Source: Macrothele yani (lineage: Eukaryota; Arthropoda; Arachnida; Araneae; Macrothelidae). From it: DNA of 64,000 bases. This document shows positions 39,501 to 42,189 of this stretch, piece after piece. The DNA lies in contig CM077022.1 of the NCBI GenBank assembly GCA_039090855.1, forward strand, positions 70,332,971 to 70,396,970. Reading direction: 5' to 3'. The notes beneath the pieces are model-generated. The model did not search any database. It saw only the letters and a list, made by a program, of their open reading frames with translations, and was not told the DNA's origin. Each line of letters begins with the position of its first letter. Position 1 is the stretch's first letter. Position numbers and translations under genes: made by a program.

Positions 39501-40921
39501 CTCCTGTACGTAGCGCTGGGCTGTCAACGTCCCTAGGATCACTGCGAGGGAAGTCCGGTTGTCATACGCGATGGCTTCCCAAACCATCACGCCTGCAGTT
39601 CGGGACGTGTGCTGCTGTAGAATGAGGTTGGGATTGTAACGCTCACCTGCGGTCCTCCACACTCTGACACGGTGGTCGTTCGTTACCATACAGAAGCGGG
39701 ATTCGTCGTTGAACACAATACGTCGCCAGTCCGTAGCATTCCACGTTGCTCGCTGCTGACACCACTGCAATCGACGCCGACGATGGTCAGGTGTTAATGG
39801 CAGAAAACGTAAGGGCCGTCAAGTGTGCAGATTCACCTCTGCCAGTCGTCTGGAAATGGTTCTGACGGACATAGGACATTGGAGTTATTTGCACAGCCGC
39901 CACATGTGTATGGATATTGGGCAAGGACGTCGTTGCATCTGTGCGTGCCGCTCTCACGATCCCACGGTTCTCTCTGCTGGTGGTGTGTCTGGGTCGTCCA
40001 GAGCCAGTCCGTCGCGTCTGGGTGCCTTCCCTTGTCTATTGCTCCCAACACGATCGCACCGTACTGTCCGACCGGCCCAAATGCCGGCCGATTCGGCGCG
40101 CCAGCCACCCTGCTTCTCTCATCCCGACTACACGGCCTCATTCAAACTCCGTTAGTTGCTCGTAAGCACATCTACGGCGGCTCCTCGGCATGTCTATCGC
40201 TCAGAGATCTCACCCGACTCTTACGTGGAGTTCCCTGCGCGACGCCTATTAAGCCCCAAGGATTGAGATTGCAGTGTCGGTCTTGGACGCGCGGGCATGA
40301 GGAATCGCACGAAAATTTAATCATTTGCATGTCTGCCCTCCCCGTAAATATTCGCCGAGTTTCGCGTTAATCCCATGGTTTTTTTTTTCCTTGGTACGCG
40401 GATTTTTATGACAATGAGTGTATTTAAATTCATCAAATTCGTATTAACTTAAAACTTTTTATTTCATAAAGAAGCGTACGCAACTCTGCCAAGATCATTG
40501 AAAATTGAAGAAAACACACTGTAGAAAAATAAAAATAAAAAGCTGGAAATCTCAACGGAAAGGGGAATTATTGGCGTCATAACTTAGTAGCAATCAAAAG
40601 TAGTTTTGGTAAGTTTCTTTCTATGCTTGATCTAAATAACAGTAGTGAGAATTTGTAGCTTGAATAAAACCTAAACTCAAGTAACGCGGAGATGGCAGAT
40701 TTTCATTAAAAGGGTTAACTCTATAGAGCTTTTTAAATGCTTGGTTTACCGTAAAGCATCTCTCTTAGAACTTCCAGACATTTTCGCCTGACCTCTGGAG
40801 TTTCGCTGAGTTCCGTTTTTGCTTTTCTAACGAAACGTTCCGGTATATGGTCCTCACCGAACATTTCGAAAGGCACACAGATTTCTTCCTCCTCTGGGGA
40901 AGACTGGACTCCGTCCGCCAT
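622..40921 (-). CDS. CRAL-TRIO domain lipid-transfer protein, 300 aa, five coding exons (whole gene)
   Basis: Spliced gene join(40921..40750, 33958..33713, 18176..17983, 6180..6070, 801..622), minus strand. The coding lengths 172+246+194+111+180 total 903 nt, giving 300 residues plus stop. All introns are GT-AG with phases 1,1,0,0. Residues about 25-110 form the CRAL-TRIO N helical region (RKAKTELSETPEVR, then NEFLLTFLRSKKFD). Residues about 115-270 form the Sec14-like lipid pocket (LPYRDTSGRAVLLHRA; FTPSYARLLTHGLQDCFPGR; HVINESALFKY; FVHGSDLTSLHKHFP; LPLEFGG). Family members carry alpha-tocopherol, retinoids, phosphoinositides or other hydrophobic ligands between membranes in the cytosol; the ligand here cannot be told from sequence. 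Length matches alpha-tocopherol-transfer-protein/clavesin-like proteins, and no signal peptide is seen. The exons were found by eye from domain motifs, and phase agreement at every junction is strong independent support. Promoter and any 5' UTR exons were not identified. Confidence 0.9.
802..1439. other. Intron 4 sequence, no recognised feature
   Basis: AT-rich intron sequence. A strong donor-like GTAAGT lies on the minus strand near 940, but the sequence before it does not read as CRAL-TRIO protein. A 10-bp G run is at about 1277-1287. Nothing else recognised. Confidence 0.5.
1442..2924 (-). mobile_element. Mariner element with decayed transposase (mariner-1), SINE inside
   Basis: Terminal inverted repeats at 1442-1466 and 2901-2924 share the core ACAAATANGTTTTAAAGCG and are flanked by TA on both sides (1440-1441, 2925-2926). 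Without the inserted SINE-A and its duplicated target the element is about 1.25 kb, normal for mariner. The minus strand carries a broken transposase, about 2760 to 1745: LGVTQ..SRLHAMGK (helix-turn-helix), TGDETWIWYDTP (first catalytic D), LLHDN (second D) and SDYHLSRSM (third D of DD34D). Several frameshifts separate these pieces, so it is dead. It sits in intron 4 of the CRAL-TRIO gene in the same orientation. Confidence 0.92.
1473..1690 (+). repeat. SINE-A copy 1 (main tRNA-derived SINE family)
   Basis: About 220-bp SINE. The head starts GCCGCCCCGGTGGCGCAGTG (A box GGCGCAGTGG) with B box GGTTCGAATCC at about +70, typical internal polymerase III promoter elements of a tRNA gene. A unique body follows (GGCACTGGCTCTCTCCC to TTAAACCTCCAATC) and then poly(A). 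A 12-bp target duplication, AAGCGTTTTAAG, lies at 1461-1472 and 1691-1702, inside the left end of mariner-1, so this insertion is younger than that transposon. No LINE partner sharing this tail was recognised in the window. Confidence 0.95.
2927..3215. other. Intron 4 sequence, nothing recognised
   Basis: Unique-looking AT-rich intron sequence between mariner-1 and the inverted-repeat element at 3221. No exon, RNA gene or repeat recognised. Confidence 0.4.
3264..3498 (+). repeat. SINE-A copy 2, first of a tandem pair
   Basis: Full-length SINE-A with a long poly(A) tail. It is preceded by AAAGTCTAGAG and followed directly by GTCTAGAG and then copy 3. The shared target word shows that both copies used the same site. 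Confidence 0.93.
3507..3737 (+). repeat. SINE-A copy 3, second of a tandem pair
   Basis: Full-length SINE-A with poly(A), followed by a third copy of the target word GTCTAGAG at 3738. It differs from copy 2 at scattered bases (for example GCACTGATTCTCTCC), so it is not a very recent duplicate of it. Confidence 0.93.
4160..4362 (+). repeat. SINE-A copy 4, 5'-truncated
   Basis: Starts in the middle of the A box (AGTGGTCTAAGG), lacking the first 16 or so bases of the family, and ends in a short poly(A). 5' truncation is usual for incomplete reverse transcription. It lies directly upstream of mariner-2 and may mark or replace its 5' end. Confidence 0.9.
4458..5801 (+). pseudogene. Mariner transposase pseudogene with four tandem 136-bp exon-internal repeats (mariner-2)
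   Basis: The plus strand reads HVSTEDMPRPGQAH and RENGRITTREHA (DNA-binding half), then YSKVCSRCVPKHLQ, and after a tandem array ADETWCHHFDPATKRMSMEW (first catalytic D; the usual TGDETW is changed to AADETW). Then come GVILLHDNARSH (second D) and LLCDYHIFGPLKKALK (third D). This is a mariner of the DD34D type. The N-terminus is incomplete and the terminal repeats were not found, so element limits are unknown. The 136-bp unit is not a multiple of three, so the repeated segment is read in three different frames. Three extra units (408 bp) bring the downstream half back into the starting frame. Stops between 4934 and 5046 still interrupt it. Confidence 0.88.
4681..5224 (+). repeat. Tandem array, 4 x 136 bp, inside mariner-2 transposase
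   Basis: Units start at 4681, 4817, 4953 and 5089, each exactly 136 bp with no internal indels; the anchor CAAGGTTTG occurs at 4712, 4848, 4984 and 5120. Each unit encodes the segment LGYGKVCARWVPKHLQEKQK through LEHLHRYHAEGG. Copies differ by a few substitutions, so the expansion is old enough to have diverged. Confidence 0.97.
5802..6069. other. Intron 4 sequence next to exon 4
   Basis: AT-rich, with no feature beyond the exon 4 donor. Any 3' end of mariner-2 should lie here, but I could not match inverted ends. Confidence 0.4.
6070..6180 (-). CDS. CRAL-TRIO gene, coding exon 4 (residues 205-241)
   Basis: Exactly 37 codons, phase 0 at both ends. The acceptor is TTTACTTTAG before GATTGCTTTCC and the donor is AAAAAAAGA followed by GTAAGTG. 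It encodes DCFPGRYKAMHVINESALFK and then ALVKVFLRSKFKKR. This is the family segment with 'cysteine-phenylalanine-proline', the HVIN strand and the basic helix preceding the HGSD loop. It joins in frame to exon 3 (ending HGLQ) and exon 5 (starting LFVHGSD). Confidence 0.92.
6305..7445 (-). mobile_element. Tc1-like element, family A copy 1, decayed
   Basis: Inverted ends start CACCGATGAGC.ATTACATTA, with TA target sites at 6303-6304 and 7446-7447. The minus strand holds a broken Tc1 transposase: TTISETAQVVSCSRAAVVST (helix-turn-helix), RSLLRLGLRSRRPSRVPF (GRPR-like region) and, near the left end, NPIGHLW where family A has NPxEHL (third acidic residue changed to G). Frameshifts are frequent. 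Two relatives lie at 25996-27433 and 61546-62630. It is in intron 3 of the CRAL-TRIO gene. Confidence 0.9.
7606..8660 (-). pseudogene. Tc1-like transposase remnant (family B)
   Basis: Minus-strand fragments include MDWAIEHWKQLCWSDEPQYV (first catalytic D), a degenerate middle, and LLDLNPIENM (the E motif). A possible N-terminal piece lies toward 8646. Many stops and frameshifts; inverted ends not found. It is clearly a different family from A, judged by flanks and protein sequence. Confidence 0.75.
8598..9300 (+). repeat. Tandem repeat, about 156 bp x 3-4, split by a SINE
   Basis: CACGTGCCTATGCGTG recurs at 8644, 8801 and 8957 (spacing 157 and 156). Each unit also carries GAACGGTC, CATGTTTCAAGTAGTGCATG and GAGCAGTTGCGAAAGCAAT. 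The last unit is interrupted by SINE-A copy 5 and resumes at 9207. No coding sense recognised. Confidence 0.9.
8991..9206 (+). repeat. SINE-A copy 5
   Basis: Full-length family member with a short A7-type tail. The 11-bp target duplication ATGTTTCAAGT (8980-8990 and 9207-9217) lies inside the 156-bp tandem repeat, so the insertion is younger than the array. Confidence 0.95.
9862..10627 (+). repeat. Tandem array, 5 x 109 bp, of a mariner C-terminus
   Basis: Units start at 9862, 9971, 10080, 10433 and 10519. Unit 3 is split by SINE-A copy 6 and unit 4 lacks about 23 bp. Each contains GAGTTCCAGGTATGTTTCC and CTAAATGCATAGCTGCGG. At 109 bp the unit shifts reading frame at every junction, as in the 136-bp and 98-bp arrays of the other mariners here. 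Confidence 0.95.
10092..10325 (+). repeat. SINE-A copy 6
   Basis: Full-length copy with a long poly(A). Target duplication CTCAAGAGC at 10084-10092 and 10329-10337. It sits within unit 3 of the 109-bp array. Confidence 0.95.
10628..12084. other. Intron 3 sequence, no recognised gene
   Basis: Mixed sequence with short open frames (for example minus strand 11343-11059) that match no family I know and have no splice context for the CRAL-TRIO gene. No repeat recognised. Confidence 0.4.
12085..13476 (+). mobile_element. Tc1-like element, family D copy 1, decayed
   Basis: Inverted ends CACAGCTGGCCACC.. and ..GGTGGCCAGCAGTT with TA on both sides (12083-12084, 13477-13478), plus the conserved sub-terminal CACCAAGAAGAA 24 bp in. 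The plus strand carries a frameshifted transposase (about 12340-13300): ARVGRHLATVR-type helix-turn-helix, FSDEFRFCLPHHDG (first D; SDES changed to SDEF), FQQDNVRPH (second D) and MSPIEHVWSLIG (E). A sister copy with a SINE inside lies at 56387-58040. Confidence 0.92.
13477..14640. other. Intron 3 sequence, no recognised feature
   Basis: No protein family, RNA gene or repeat recognised on either strand. A short (ACGT)n-like stretch occurs near 13720. Confidence 0.4.
14641..15958. mobile_element. Tandem-monomer element with 146-bp units (Helentron/pearl-like candidate), copy 1
   Basis: Shares its left flank (ACAAGTTAGTAAAATCATGC, then ACGCTTTCCAAC) and right end (GGTTGGAAAGCGTAAAA) with 33972-34690. 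Inside are diverged monomers marked by TGACCTTTGACCCCATTTC at 14768, 14914, 15060 and 15206 (spacing exactly 146) and again at 15761. A GGAC microsatellite (about 15885-15912) precedes a terminal hairpin (CGCTTTTTCAACC / GGTTGGAAAGCG). Core tandem repeats plus an ACGG-type microsatellite plus a 3' hairpin is the layout described for pearl-type non-autonomous Helentrons. That class assignment is inference. No transposase gene is present. Confidence 0.6.
15330..15510. repeat. Two-unit repeat with TGACGTCA and TGACGTAA boxes
   Basis: Within copy 1 above, GCGTGACGTAATGA.GCAGATGG and TGTGACGTCATAA each occur twice, about 85 bp apart. TGACGTCA is the full CRE/ATF palindrome. It is absent from the other copy at 33972, so this block may be a separate insertion. 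Confidence 0.6.
15959..16735. other. Intron 3 sequence, AT-rich
   Basis: Nothing recognised. Confidence 0.4.
16740..17380. mobile_element. Foldback element with TTAA target site and long inverted arms
   Basis: Arms of about 170 bp, starting GGTGGACGTCAA and ending TTGACGTCCACC, are flanked by TTAA (16736-16739, 17381-17384). The arms include CGTTCCCAAGGATGAA, TTTGAACATCGATTAAAAT and their complements. The left arm is broken by SINE-A copy 7. The loop contains a TGACGTCATC word near 17138. TTAA duplication suggests mobilisation by a piggyBac-type transposase. No coding sequence. Confidence 0.8.
16763..16989 (+). repeat. SINE-A copy 7
   Basis: Nearly full-length (first bases missing), poly(A) tailed, inside the left arm of the foldback element. 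No convincing target duplication is visible. Confidence 0.92.
17385..17840 (+). pseudogene. Non-LTR retrotransposon 3' fragment (after reverse transcriptase)
   Basis: An open stretch (17403-17726) reads SLQSRRKALQLKFLHGIIHG followed by SQIVNQVSSRVPR. This resembles the C-terminal region that follows reverse transcriptase in CR1/jockey-like elements (R-R-K..LKFL..I.HG.ID...L...I.F.VPR). It ends near a short AAATAAATAAATAAG tail at about 17820, as some LINEs do. The polymerase domain is absent. The family match is from memory of typical sequences and is moderate. Confidence 0.5.
17983..18176 (-). CDS. CRAL-TRIO gene, coding exon 3 (residues 140-204)
   Basis: 194 bp: 2 nt completing a split Ala codon, then 64 codons. 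The acceptor is ATCATTTTAG before CCAACTGG and the donor is CTCCAG followed by GTATGG. It encodes NWNPNEVTLDELFAG, INGFVIVTDLKDMTLSQL and RLFTPSYARLLTHGLQ. This is the centre of the lipid-binding domain (strand 'GFVIVxD', then 'FTPS' helix). Junction phases fit exons 2 and 4. The last 3 bp of the exon plus the donor belong to a 30-bp segment duplicated in intron 2. Confidence 0.92.
18261..18290 (-). repeat. 30-bp direct duplicate of the exon 3 donor region
   Basis: 18261-18290 is identical to 17956-17985, which spans the exon 3 splice donor (CAG|GTATGG). The copy lies in intron 2, 85 nt upstream of exon 3. On the minus strand it is preceded by TATTTCCTC, so it also looks like an acceptor followed by a donor. 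The sequence before it does not encode a second CRAL-TRIO segment. Confidence 0.85.
18291..18910. other. Intron 2 sequence, no recognised feature
   Basis: Short open frames only, none of a family I know. A T12-type run is at about 18839-18851. Confidence 0.4.
18993..20075 (+). pseudogene. RTE-like non-LTR reverse transcriptase fragment, dead
   Basis: Plus strand: YELPLCMAFIDYEKAFDSV (palm motif A), GVRQGDTMSPKLF (motif B), RFADYVVIFA (motif C, where the usual FADD has become FADY, a lost catalytic Asp) and AYVYLGQQLSSEG. After a frameshift near 19620 come RKVFDQCILPVLTYSAETWT, LKWQWAGQISRR and RPRRRPHGKIRKY, ending in WIDNG. This matches the C-terminal two thirds of RTE-clade proteins common in arthropods. 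The endonuclease and 5' part are absent (5' truncation). It ends ATTGATAATGGTTGACAATG ATGATAA, a short repeat tail typical of RTE. It is inserted into the end of the Tc1 element above. Confidence 0.88.
20670..22896 (-). mobile_element. hAT-type transposon with 8-bp target duplication and BED zinc finger remnant
   Basis: Ends TAGAGGTCTGCACGGGCC and GGCCCGTGCAGACCTCTA are perfect inverted repeats. GTTCCTAG is duplicated on both sides (20662-20669, 22897-22904), the 8-bp hAT hallmark. The minus strand at about 21440-21180 reads SDIWKYLKLL, then VMQCSTCKNVL and TSHLKRHK, a BED zinc finger (C-x2-C...H-x3-H) of a hAT transposase N-terminus with one frameshift. The rest of the transposase is missing; a non-LTR fragment occupies part of the interior. 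GC-rich GGGCCGGCC palindromic words lie beside each end. Confidence 0.85.
21735..22377 (+). pseudogene. Non-LTR retrotransposon C-terminal fragment inside the hAT element
   Basis: Plus-strand reading includes FLNQVLSGHGICPEYLVRF, then CPCGNRAASIEHCVLDCSGF. This resembles the zinc-knuckle-like tail (LSGHG..P.YL.RF, CPCG...E H...C) that follows reverse transcriptase and RNase H in jockey/I-type elements. The upstream polymerase is not present. A stop and frame shift separate 21735-21965 from 21997-22377. Confidence 0.55.
23346..23637 (-). repeat. SINE-B copy 2
   Basis: Near full-length minus-strand copy ending GATCACTAGACCATCCGCGG (complement of the tRNA-like A-box head). GAAGATCAGATCA appears before it and again at about 23650 as a target duplication or tail repeat. 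It covers the missing right end of the Tc1 at 18911. Confidence 0.88.
23647..23790 (-). repeat. SINE-B copy 3, head missing
   Basis: Tail half only (TATGTAGAGGATTTTAGG through GGAAGCGAGGTAAAAAGG), directly adjoining copy 2. Confidence 0.85.
24020..25450 (-). mobile_element. Tc1-like element, family F, nearly intact
   Basis: Inverted ends start CACTGGCGGAAAGTGAAAA and carry CACCAAGAAGGA 24 bp in from each terminus. TA target sites at 24018-24019 and 25451-25452. Length is 1431 bp, with one long transposase frame on the minus strand (separate entry). It is the best preserved transposon in the window. It is in intron 2 of the CRAL-TRIO gene, same orientation as the gene. Confidence 0.95.
24185..25207 (-). 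pseudogene. Tc1 transposase, 340 codons, one frame with two in-frame stops
   Basis: Start ATG at 25207-25205 (MPGHRRRVRLQQLSDFERGH). The helix-turn-helix is WSYRRIAERIGREVSVVVR and the second DNA-binding helix set is VTVRTIRNRLLDAGLRARVP. The catalytic core is VFSDESRFCLG (first D), FQ-stop-DNARPH (second D) and SPDVSPIEHVWNF (E), a DD34E transposase of usual length. The only lesions are TGA (24778-24776) and TAA (24481-24479), both explicable as C-to-T changes (CGA to TGA, CAA to TAA). No frameshift separates the three open pieces. It is inactive as read, but recently so compared with its neighbours. Confidence 0.92.
25571..25833. mobile_element. Short piggyBac-type MITE
   Basis: TTAA at 25567-25570 and 25834-25837 flanks inverted ends CCCTTCAGGTGGCA and TGCCACCCAGAGGG. 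The CCC start and TTAA duplication are typical of piggyBac-mobilised elements. 263 bp, no coding sequence. Confidence 0.7.
25996..27433 (+). mobile_element. Tc1-like element, family A copy 2, decayed, SINE inside
   Basis: Inverted ends CACCGATGAGCCATTACATTATGACCACC. Transposase on the plus strand from about 26382: a one-base insertion after ATGG breaks the start (MGK.. versus EKAVDLSEFDKGQI). It is followed by SCSR-like helix-turn-helix GCSRAAVMRTYQKW, then (26819-27196) MTWSDESRFLVHHVGG (first D), HYQQDNAPCHTARIVKEWF (second D) and, one frame off, NPTEHL (E). DD34E. Interrupted by SINE-A copy 8 near the left end. Confidence 0.92.
26080..26307 (-). repeat. SINE-A copy 8, the only minus-strand copy
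   Basis: Full-length copy in reverse orientation (T-rich run at the left, CACCGGGGCGGC at the right). Target duplication CAGGTTAAGTT at 26069-26079 and 26308-26318, within the Tc1 element. Confidence 0.95.
27434..28100. other. Intron 2 sequence, no recognised feature
   Basis: AT-rich, only short open frames. No repeat or exon recognised. Confidence 0.4.
28110..29530 (-). mobile_element. Tc1-like element (family G), decayed, SINE inside
   Basis: Minus strand from about 29400: GLSIREPERRLNIPKSTVLD and WKTHGVPEAAKRSGRPKKIS (helix-turn-helix and GRPK hook). After SINE-A copy 9 come GVKNIYSGRYMNGNRSYGLM (where WTDESR-like D is expected), GSVLVWAYFSWYGPGSLV and a C-terminal LAAALCTEWKLIPI. Several frameshifts are present. 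The sequence near 29530 (GGTGACTTTTGTC) resembles a Tc1 inverted end, but its partner on the left was not found, so the left limit is approximate. Confidence 0.8.
28914..29125 (+). repeat. SINE-A copy 9 with AAAC tail
   Basis: Full-length copy whose tail is CAAACAAACAAA rather than pure poly(A). Target duplication ACTCACCTGTA at 28903-28913 and 29126-29136. Confidence 0.95.
29693..31524 (+). mobile_element. Mariner element with 98-bp tandem expansion (mariner-4)
   Basis: Inverted ends share ATTTCAAACGTTTTGCCCAC with TA outside (29691-29692, 31525-31526). Removing the 587 bp of extra tandem units leaves about 1245 bp, the usual mariner size. Plus strand: IKLEFCKENPQLKFHKALYE (N-terminal helices), IAYETNMSTASVFRILTEKL (helix-turn-helix), AAKWVPHNLS, then IVAVEVT-stop where the first catalytic D is expected. 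Past the tandem array come GAFILHNNARTYVARTV (second D changed to N) and DMSPPDYDLFPKLK (third D kept). Two of three catalytic residues are lost, so it is inactive. Confidence 0.92.
30429..31090 (+). repeat. Tandem array, 98-bp units x 6 plus partial, inside mariner-4
   Basis: GACAAGGTT starts at 30429, 30527, 30625, 30723, 30821, 30919 and 31016 (spacing 98 five times, then 97). Each unit encodes DKVGVIATDREGTTVTAEYY and RKFLQNG. Units are very similar to each other. At 98 bp each junction shifts the reading frame. Confidence 0.97.
31554..31651. repeat. Perfect 32-bp inverted repeat (hairpin), 34-nt loop
   Basis: Arms 31554-31585 and 31620-31651 are exact complements (GTTTCCAAGCTTTCGCACAT and its partner). 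A related single arm (TTTCCAAGCTTTTGTACATCA) lies at about 33119-33140, on the other side of the Tc1 element at 31698. Confidence 0.93.
31698..33067 (-). mobile_element. Tc1-like element, family C copy 1, decayed
   Basis: Ends CACTCACGGACAATGAAATT and its complement, with CACCAAGAAGGA 24 bp in and TA after the right end. Minus strand: FRQLTDFEKGLII-like N-terminus near 32790 (frameshifted), VFSDEYRFAFGTDDHRVRVW (first D), GIMVWGAIAYDSRSALAVLR and LYQQDNACPHKARVAQDCL (second D). The PIEHVW motif is frameshifted (CPLSSMCKTS reading), so E is lost from the frame. Confidence 0.88.
33070..33712. other. Intron 2 sequence left of exon 2
   Basis: AT-rich intron with an A-rich run at about 33667-33684. 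No feature other than the hairpin-related arm near 33119. Confidence 0.4.
33713..33958 (-). CDS. CRAL-TRIO gene, coding exon 2 (residues 58-140)
   Basis: 246 bp. The acceptor is CTTTTTCATAG before CCGAAAAC and the donor is AGAGCAG followed by GTGGGT. It completes a split codon at both ends (phase 1 in and out). It encodes DNEFLLTFLRSKKFDPEKSC, then WKKNITGLLPYRDTSGRAV and LLHRA. This is the end of the CRAL-TRIO N domain ('FLxxFLRxxKFD') and the first strand of the lipid domain ('LPxRDxxGRxVLLxRA'). A GTAAAA six bases further on is an alternative donor but would break the phase. Confidence 0.92.
33972..34690. mobile_element. Tandem-monomer element with 146-bp units, copy 2
   Basis: Same family as 14641-15958: identical left flank words, TGACCTTTGACC-type anchors at 34087, 34224, 34370 and 34516 (spacing 137, 146, 146), a short ACGGACGAACGGAC stretch and the terminal hairpin around GTACGGTTGGAAAGCG. 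It begins only 14 bp upstream of the exon 2 acceptor boundary, so its left end contributes part of the polypyrimidine/branch region of that splice site. Confidence 0.65.
34691..35284. other. Intron 1 sequence, no recognised feature
   Basis: No family or repeat recognised. Short low-complexity A run near 34921. Confidence 0.4.
35285..35501 (+). repeat. SINE-A copy 10
   Basis: Full-length copy. Target duplication ATGTCGGTGTTT at 35273-35284 and 35502-35513. Confidence 0.95.
36014..36242 (+). repeat. SINE-A copy 11
   Basis: Full-length copy with a small CT insertion in the body. Target duplication GAAAAGACTTG at 36003-36013 and 36243-36253. Confidence 0.95.
36254..36965. other. Intron 1 sequence rich in TCGAT/CGAC words
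   Basis: AT-rich with repeated ATCGAC, TCGATA and ACGTC words around 36380-36660; the same style occurs at 35515-35580. Possibly an old repeat, but no unit could be defined. Confidence 0.35.
36966..37592 (+). pseudogene. Mariner transposase fragment, 3' truncated (mariner-5)
   Basis: Plus strand, with stops and frameshifts: MNNHNWQIRELLLYEFELCH, NAAQATRNIC, TATRWFKKFRS, SEAVRQAVEANPTTSTRRLS then ELGISQTTVV (helix-turn-helix), RIVTCDEN (first catalytic D) with WVYFRNPNTQRQW changed to a stop, and KVMLCVWWKFEGIIHYE. It ends near FVSDGRA. The second and third catalytic residues are absent. Confidence 0.88.
37665..38910. mobile_element. TTAA-flanked DNA element with nested hAT MITE
   Basis: TTAA at 37661-37664 and 38911-38914 flanks ends GGTATCCCCACTACGTTG and CCAACGTAGTGGGATTCC. 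The interior is AT-rich with no transposase. The hAT MITE at 38101-38612 was inserted later. Without it the element is about 730 bp. Its TTAA target and GGT end resemble the foldback element at 16740. Confidence 0.75.
38101..38612. mobile_element. hAT-type MITE, short form
   Basis: Ends TAGAGATGGCTC and GAGCTCATCTCTA with 8-bp target duplication TATCTCAG (38093-38100, 38613-38620). It contains GGGCCCGG palindromes, the pair GCCAAAGATATGGCCC / GGGCCATAGCTTTGG and a 17-bp-arm palindrome ATTCAACACGTGTAATT. 512 bp, non-coding. A longer relative is at 41805-45130. Confidence 0.88.
39025..40420 (-). mobile_element. Tc1-like element, family C copy 2, decayed
   Basis: Perfect-looking ends CACTCATTGTCATAAAAATC and complement, TA on both sides (39023-39024, 40421-40422), CACCAAGAAGGA 24 bp from the left end. 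Minus-strand transposase: TDWRRIVFNDESRFCMVTND (first D), GVMVWEAIAYDNRTSLAVIL and IFQQDNARPQTARVFQDCL (second D). After ARSPDLS the PIEHVW motif is missing, replaced by unrelated sequence (RGTRWD), before the C-terminal LEHQLQEVW region. Confidence 0.9.
40421..40749. other. Intron 1 sequence next to exon 1
   Basis: AT-rich; only the exon 1 donor (TTTACG|GTAAACC) recognised. Confidence 0.5.
40750..40921 (-). CDS. CRAL-TRIO gene, coding exon 1 (start codon, residues 1-58)
   Basis: ATG at 40921-40919 in a good context (TTCAAAATGG, A at -3 and G at +4). It encodes MADGVQSSPEEEEICVPFEM and then VRKAKTELSETPEVRRKCLE. The second part is the first helix of the CRAL-TRIO N domain ('A..EL.E..E.R...L..LR'). 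The donor GTAAAC leaves phase 1. The open frame extends upstream to 40951, but the in-frame Met there lacks family support. ATTCAG|GTTC just before the ATG could be an acceptor for a 5' UTR exon further right. Confidence 0.88.
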
Positions 40922-40944
40922 TTTGAACCTGAATGATATTATAT

Positions 40945-41084
40945 ATACCATTAGTTGAAATCATCATTAATAATACCATTAGTTGAAATCATCATTAATA
41001 ATACCATTAGTTGAAATCATCATTAATAATACCATTAGTTGAAATCATCATTAATAATACCATTAGTTGAAATCATCATTTTTA
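40945..41084 (-). repeat. 28-bp tandem repeat, five units, just upstream of exon 1
   Basis: CCATTAGTTGAAATCATCAT recurs at 40948, 40976, 41004, 41032 and 41060, nearly identical. On the minus strand each unit contains AACTAATGG, matching the branch-point consensus yUnAy. The array ends 19 nt from a possible acceptor (40930-40929). Confidence 0.95.
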
Positions 41085-41804
41085 AAAAATCAAAGTAACT
41101 GGTAAAGCAATGGAAGCAAAATATTTTAAAAGTTAGATTGCAAACGAATTTTCTGAATTACAATAAACACTCATCTATAGCAAATAAAAAACGTTCCACG
41201 AGAATCTGAACTGAATGAATTTAATATTAATTCCGATAATTTGGAAATACAAAATCAAAGTAAATAAGCACAATAAAATAATAAAAATCTTGTAATGACA
41301 TTAATTTACGAAAAAAAAAACACAAGCTCATTTATCATCGGAAATTCAGACATTAAAAGGAGATATGGGGAAGCAAGGTGCTGATCGCTATTGAAACAGA
41401 GGCAGGTGTTGATGGTTCCGGGGTTAATGGCATTAGGAATCGTTGCTTTGAGTTTATGAACTAAATGAACTAAATGATATTTTGCTGTTTACTTTCCTTT
41501 GGGCGTTGTCTAAGATTTTCCTGTATAGTGAATTCACCCAGTTCTCTTCAATTTAAGACTTCTCTGTGATTCATGTCTACAACTATAGCTGCCCGCTCGG
41601 TTCTATAAACAGGTCCCGGACTTAGATGATTGACACATTGGGCAAAATTAATTCAAACGCCTCCTTTCCCTTAACTTGTCCCCTTACCAGTGTCTAGCAC
41701 ACAACTGAAACATGTGTGCCAATTGGCCAACCTGTGTGCTTTGTTCATTGTTATTGTTATACTATTTTATTTAATTATCTCATCAACAGCAATGACATCT
41801 GCAG
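41085..41804. other. Upstream of exon 1, no recognised feature
   Basis: AT-rich sequence with no exon, promoter element or repeat that I can support. It could be intron or promoter of the CRAL-TRIO gene. Confidence 0.35.
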
Positions 41805-42189
41805 TAGAGATGAGTTCGGGCTCAATTTTAGGAGCCCGGGACCCGGCCCGGATTCTTGAAACATTTTGCTTATCAAGACTTGCATTTATGCATTATACAC
41901 TGGCCAAAGATATGGCCCAAGCAAGGATTAGTTTAAAAATCATTAGTTTAAAAAGTTTAGTTCAGTTAATCCACTTCACAATATTAATATGTTTTTAGAA
42001 ATACTACGCATAAAGCCAAATGTTCTACAATGTGGATTTGAAAATAAATAAATAATCAACGTGCCCTTCTACCGTATCAGGGGAATCAGTAATTTTGGTA
42101 AAAGCTGAAGGAAAGAAAATCATTTAGAAACAAAAAATTCCATTCGTTATTTCTTTTTAGCACGTCTTTTGTAAAAACAGATCGTGCTT

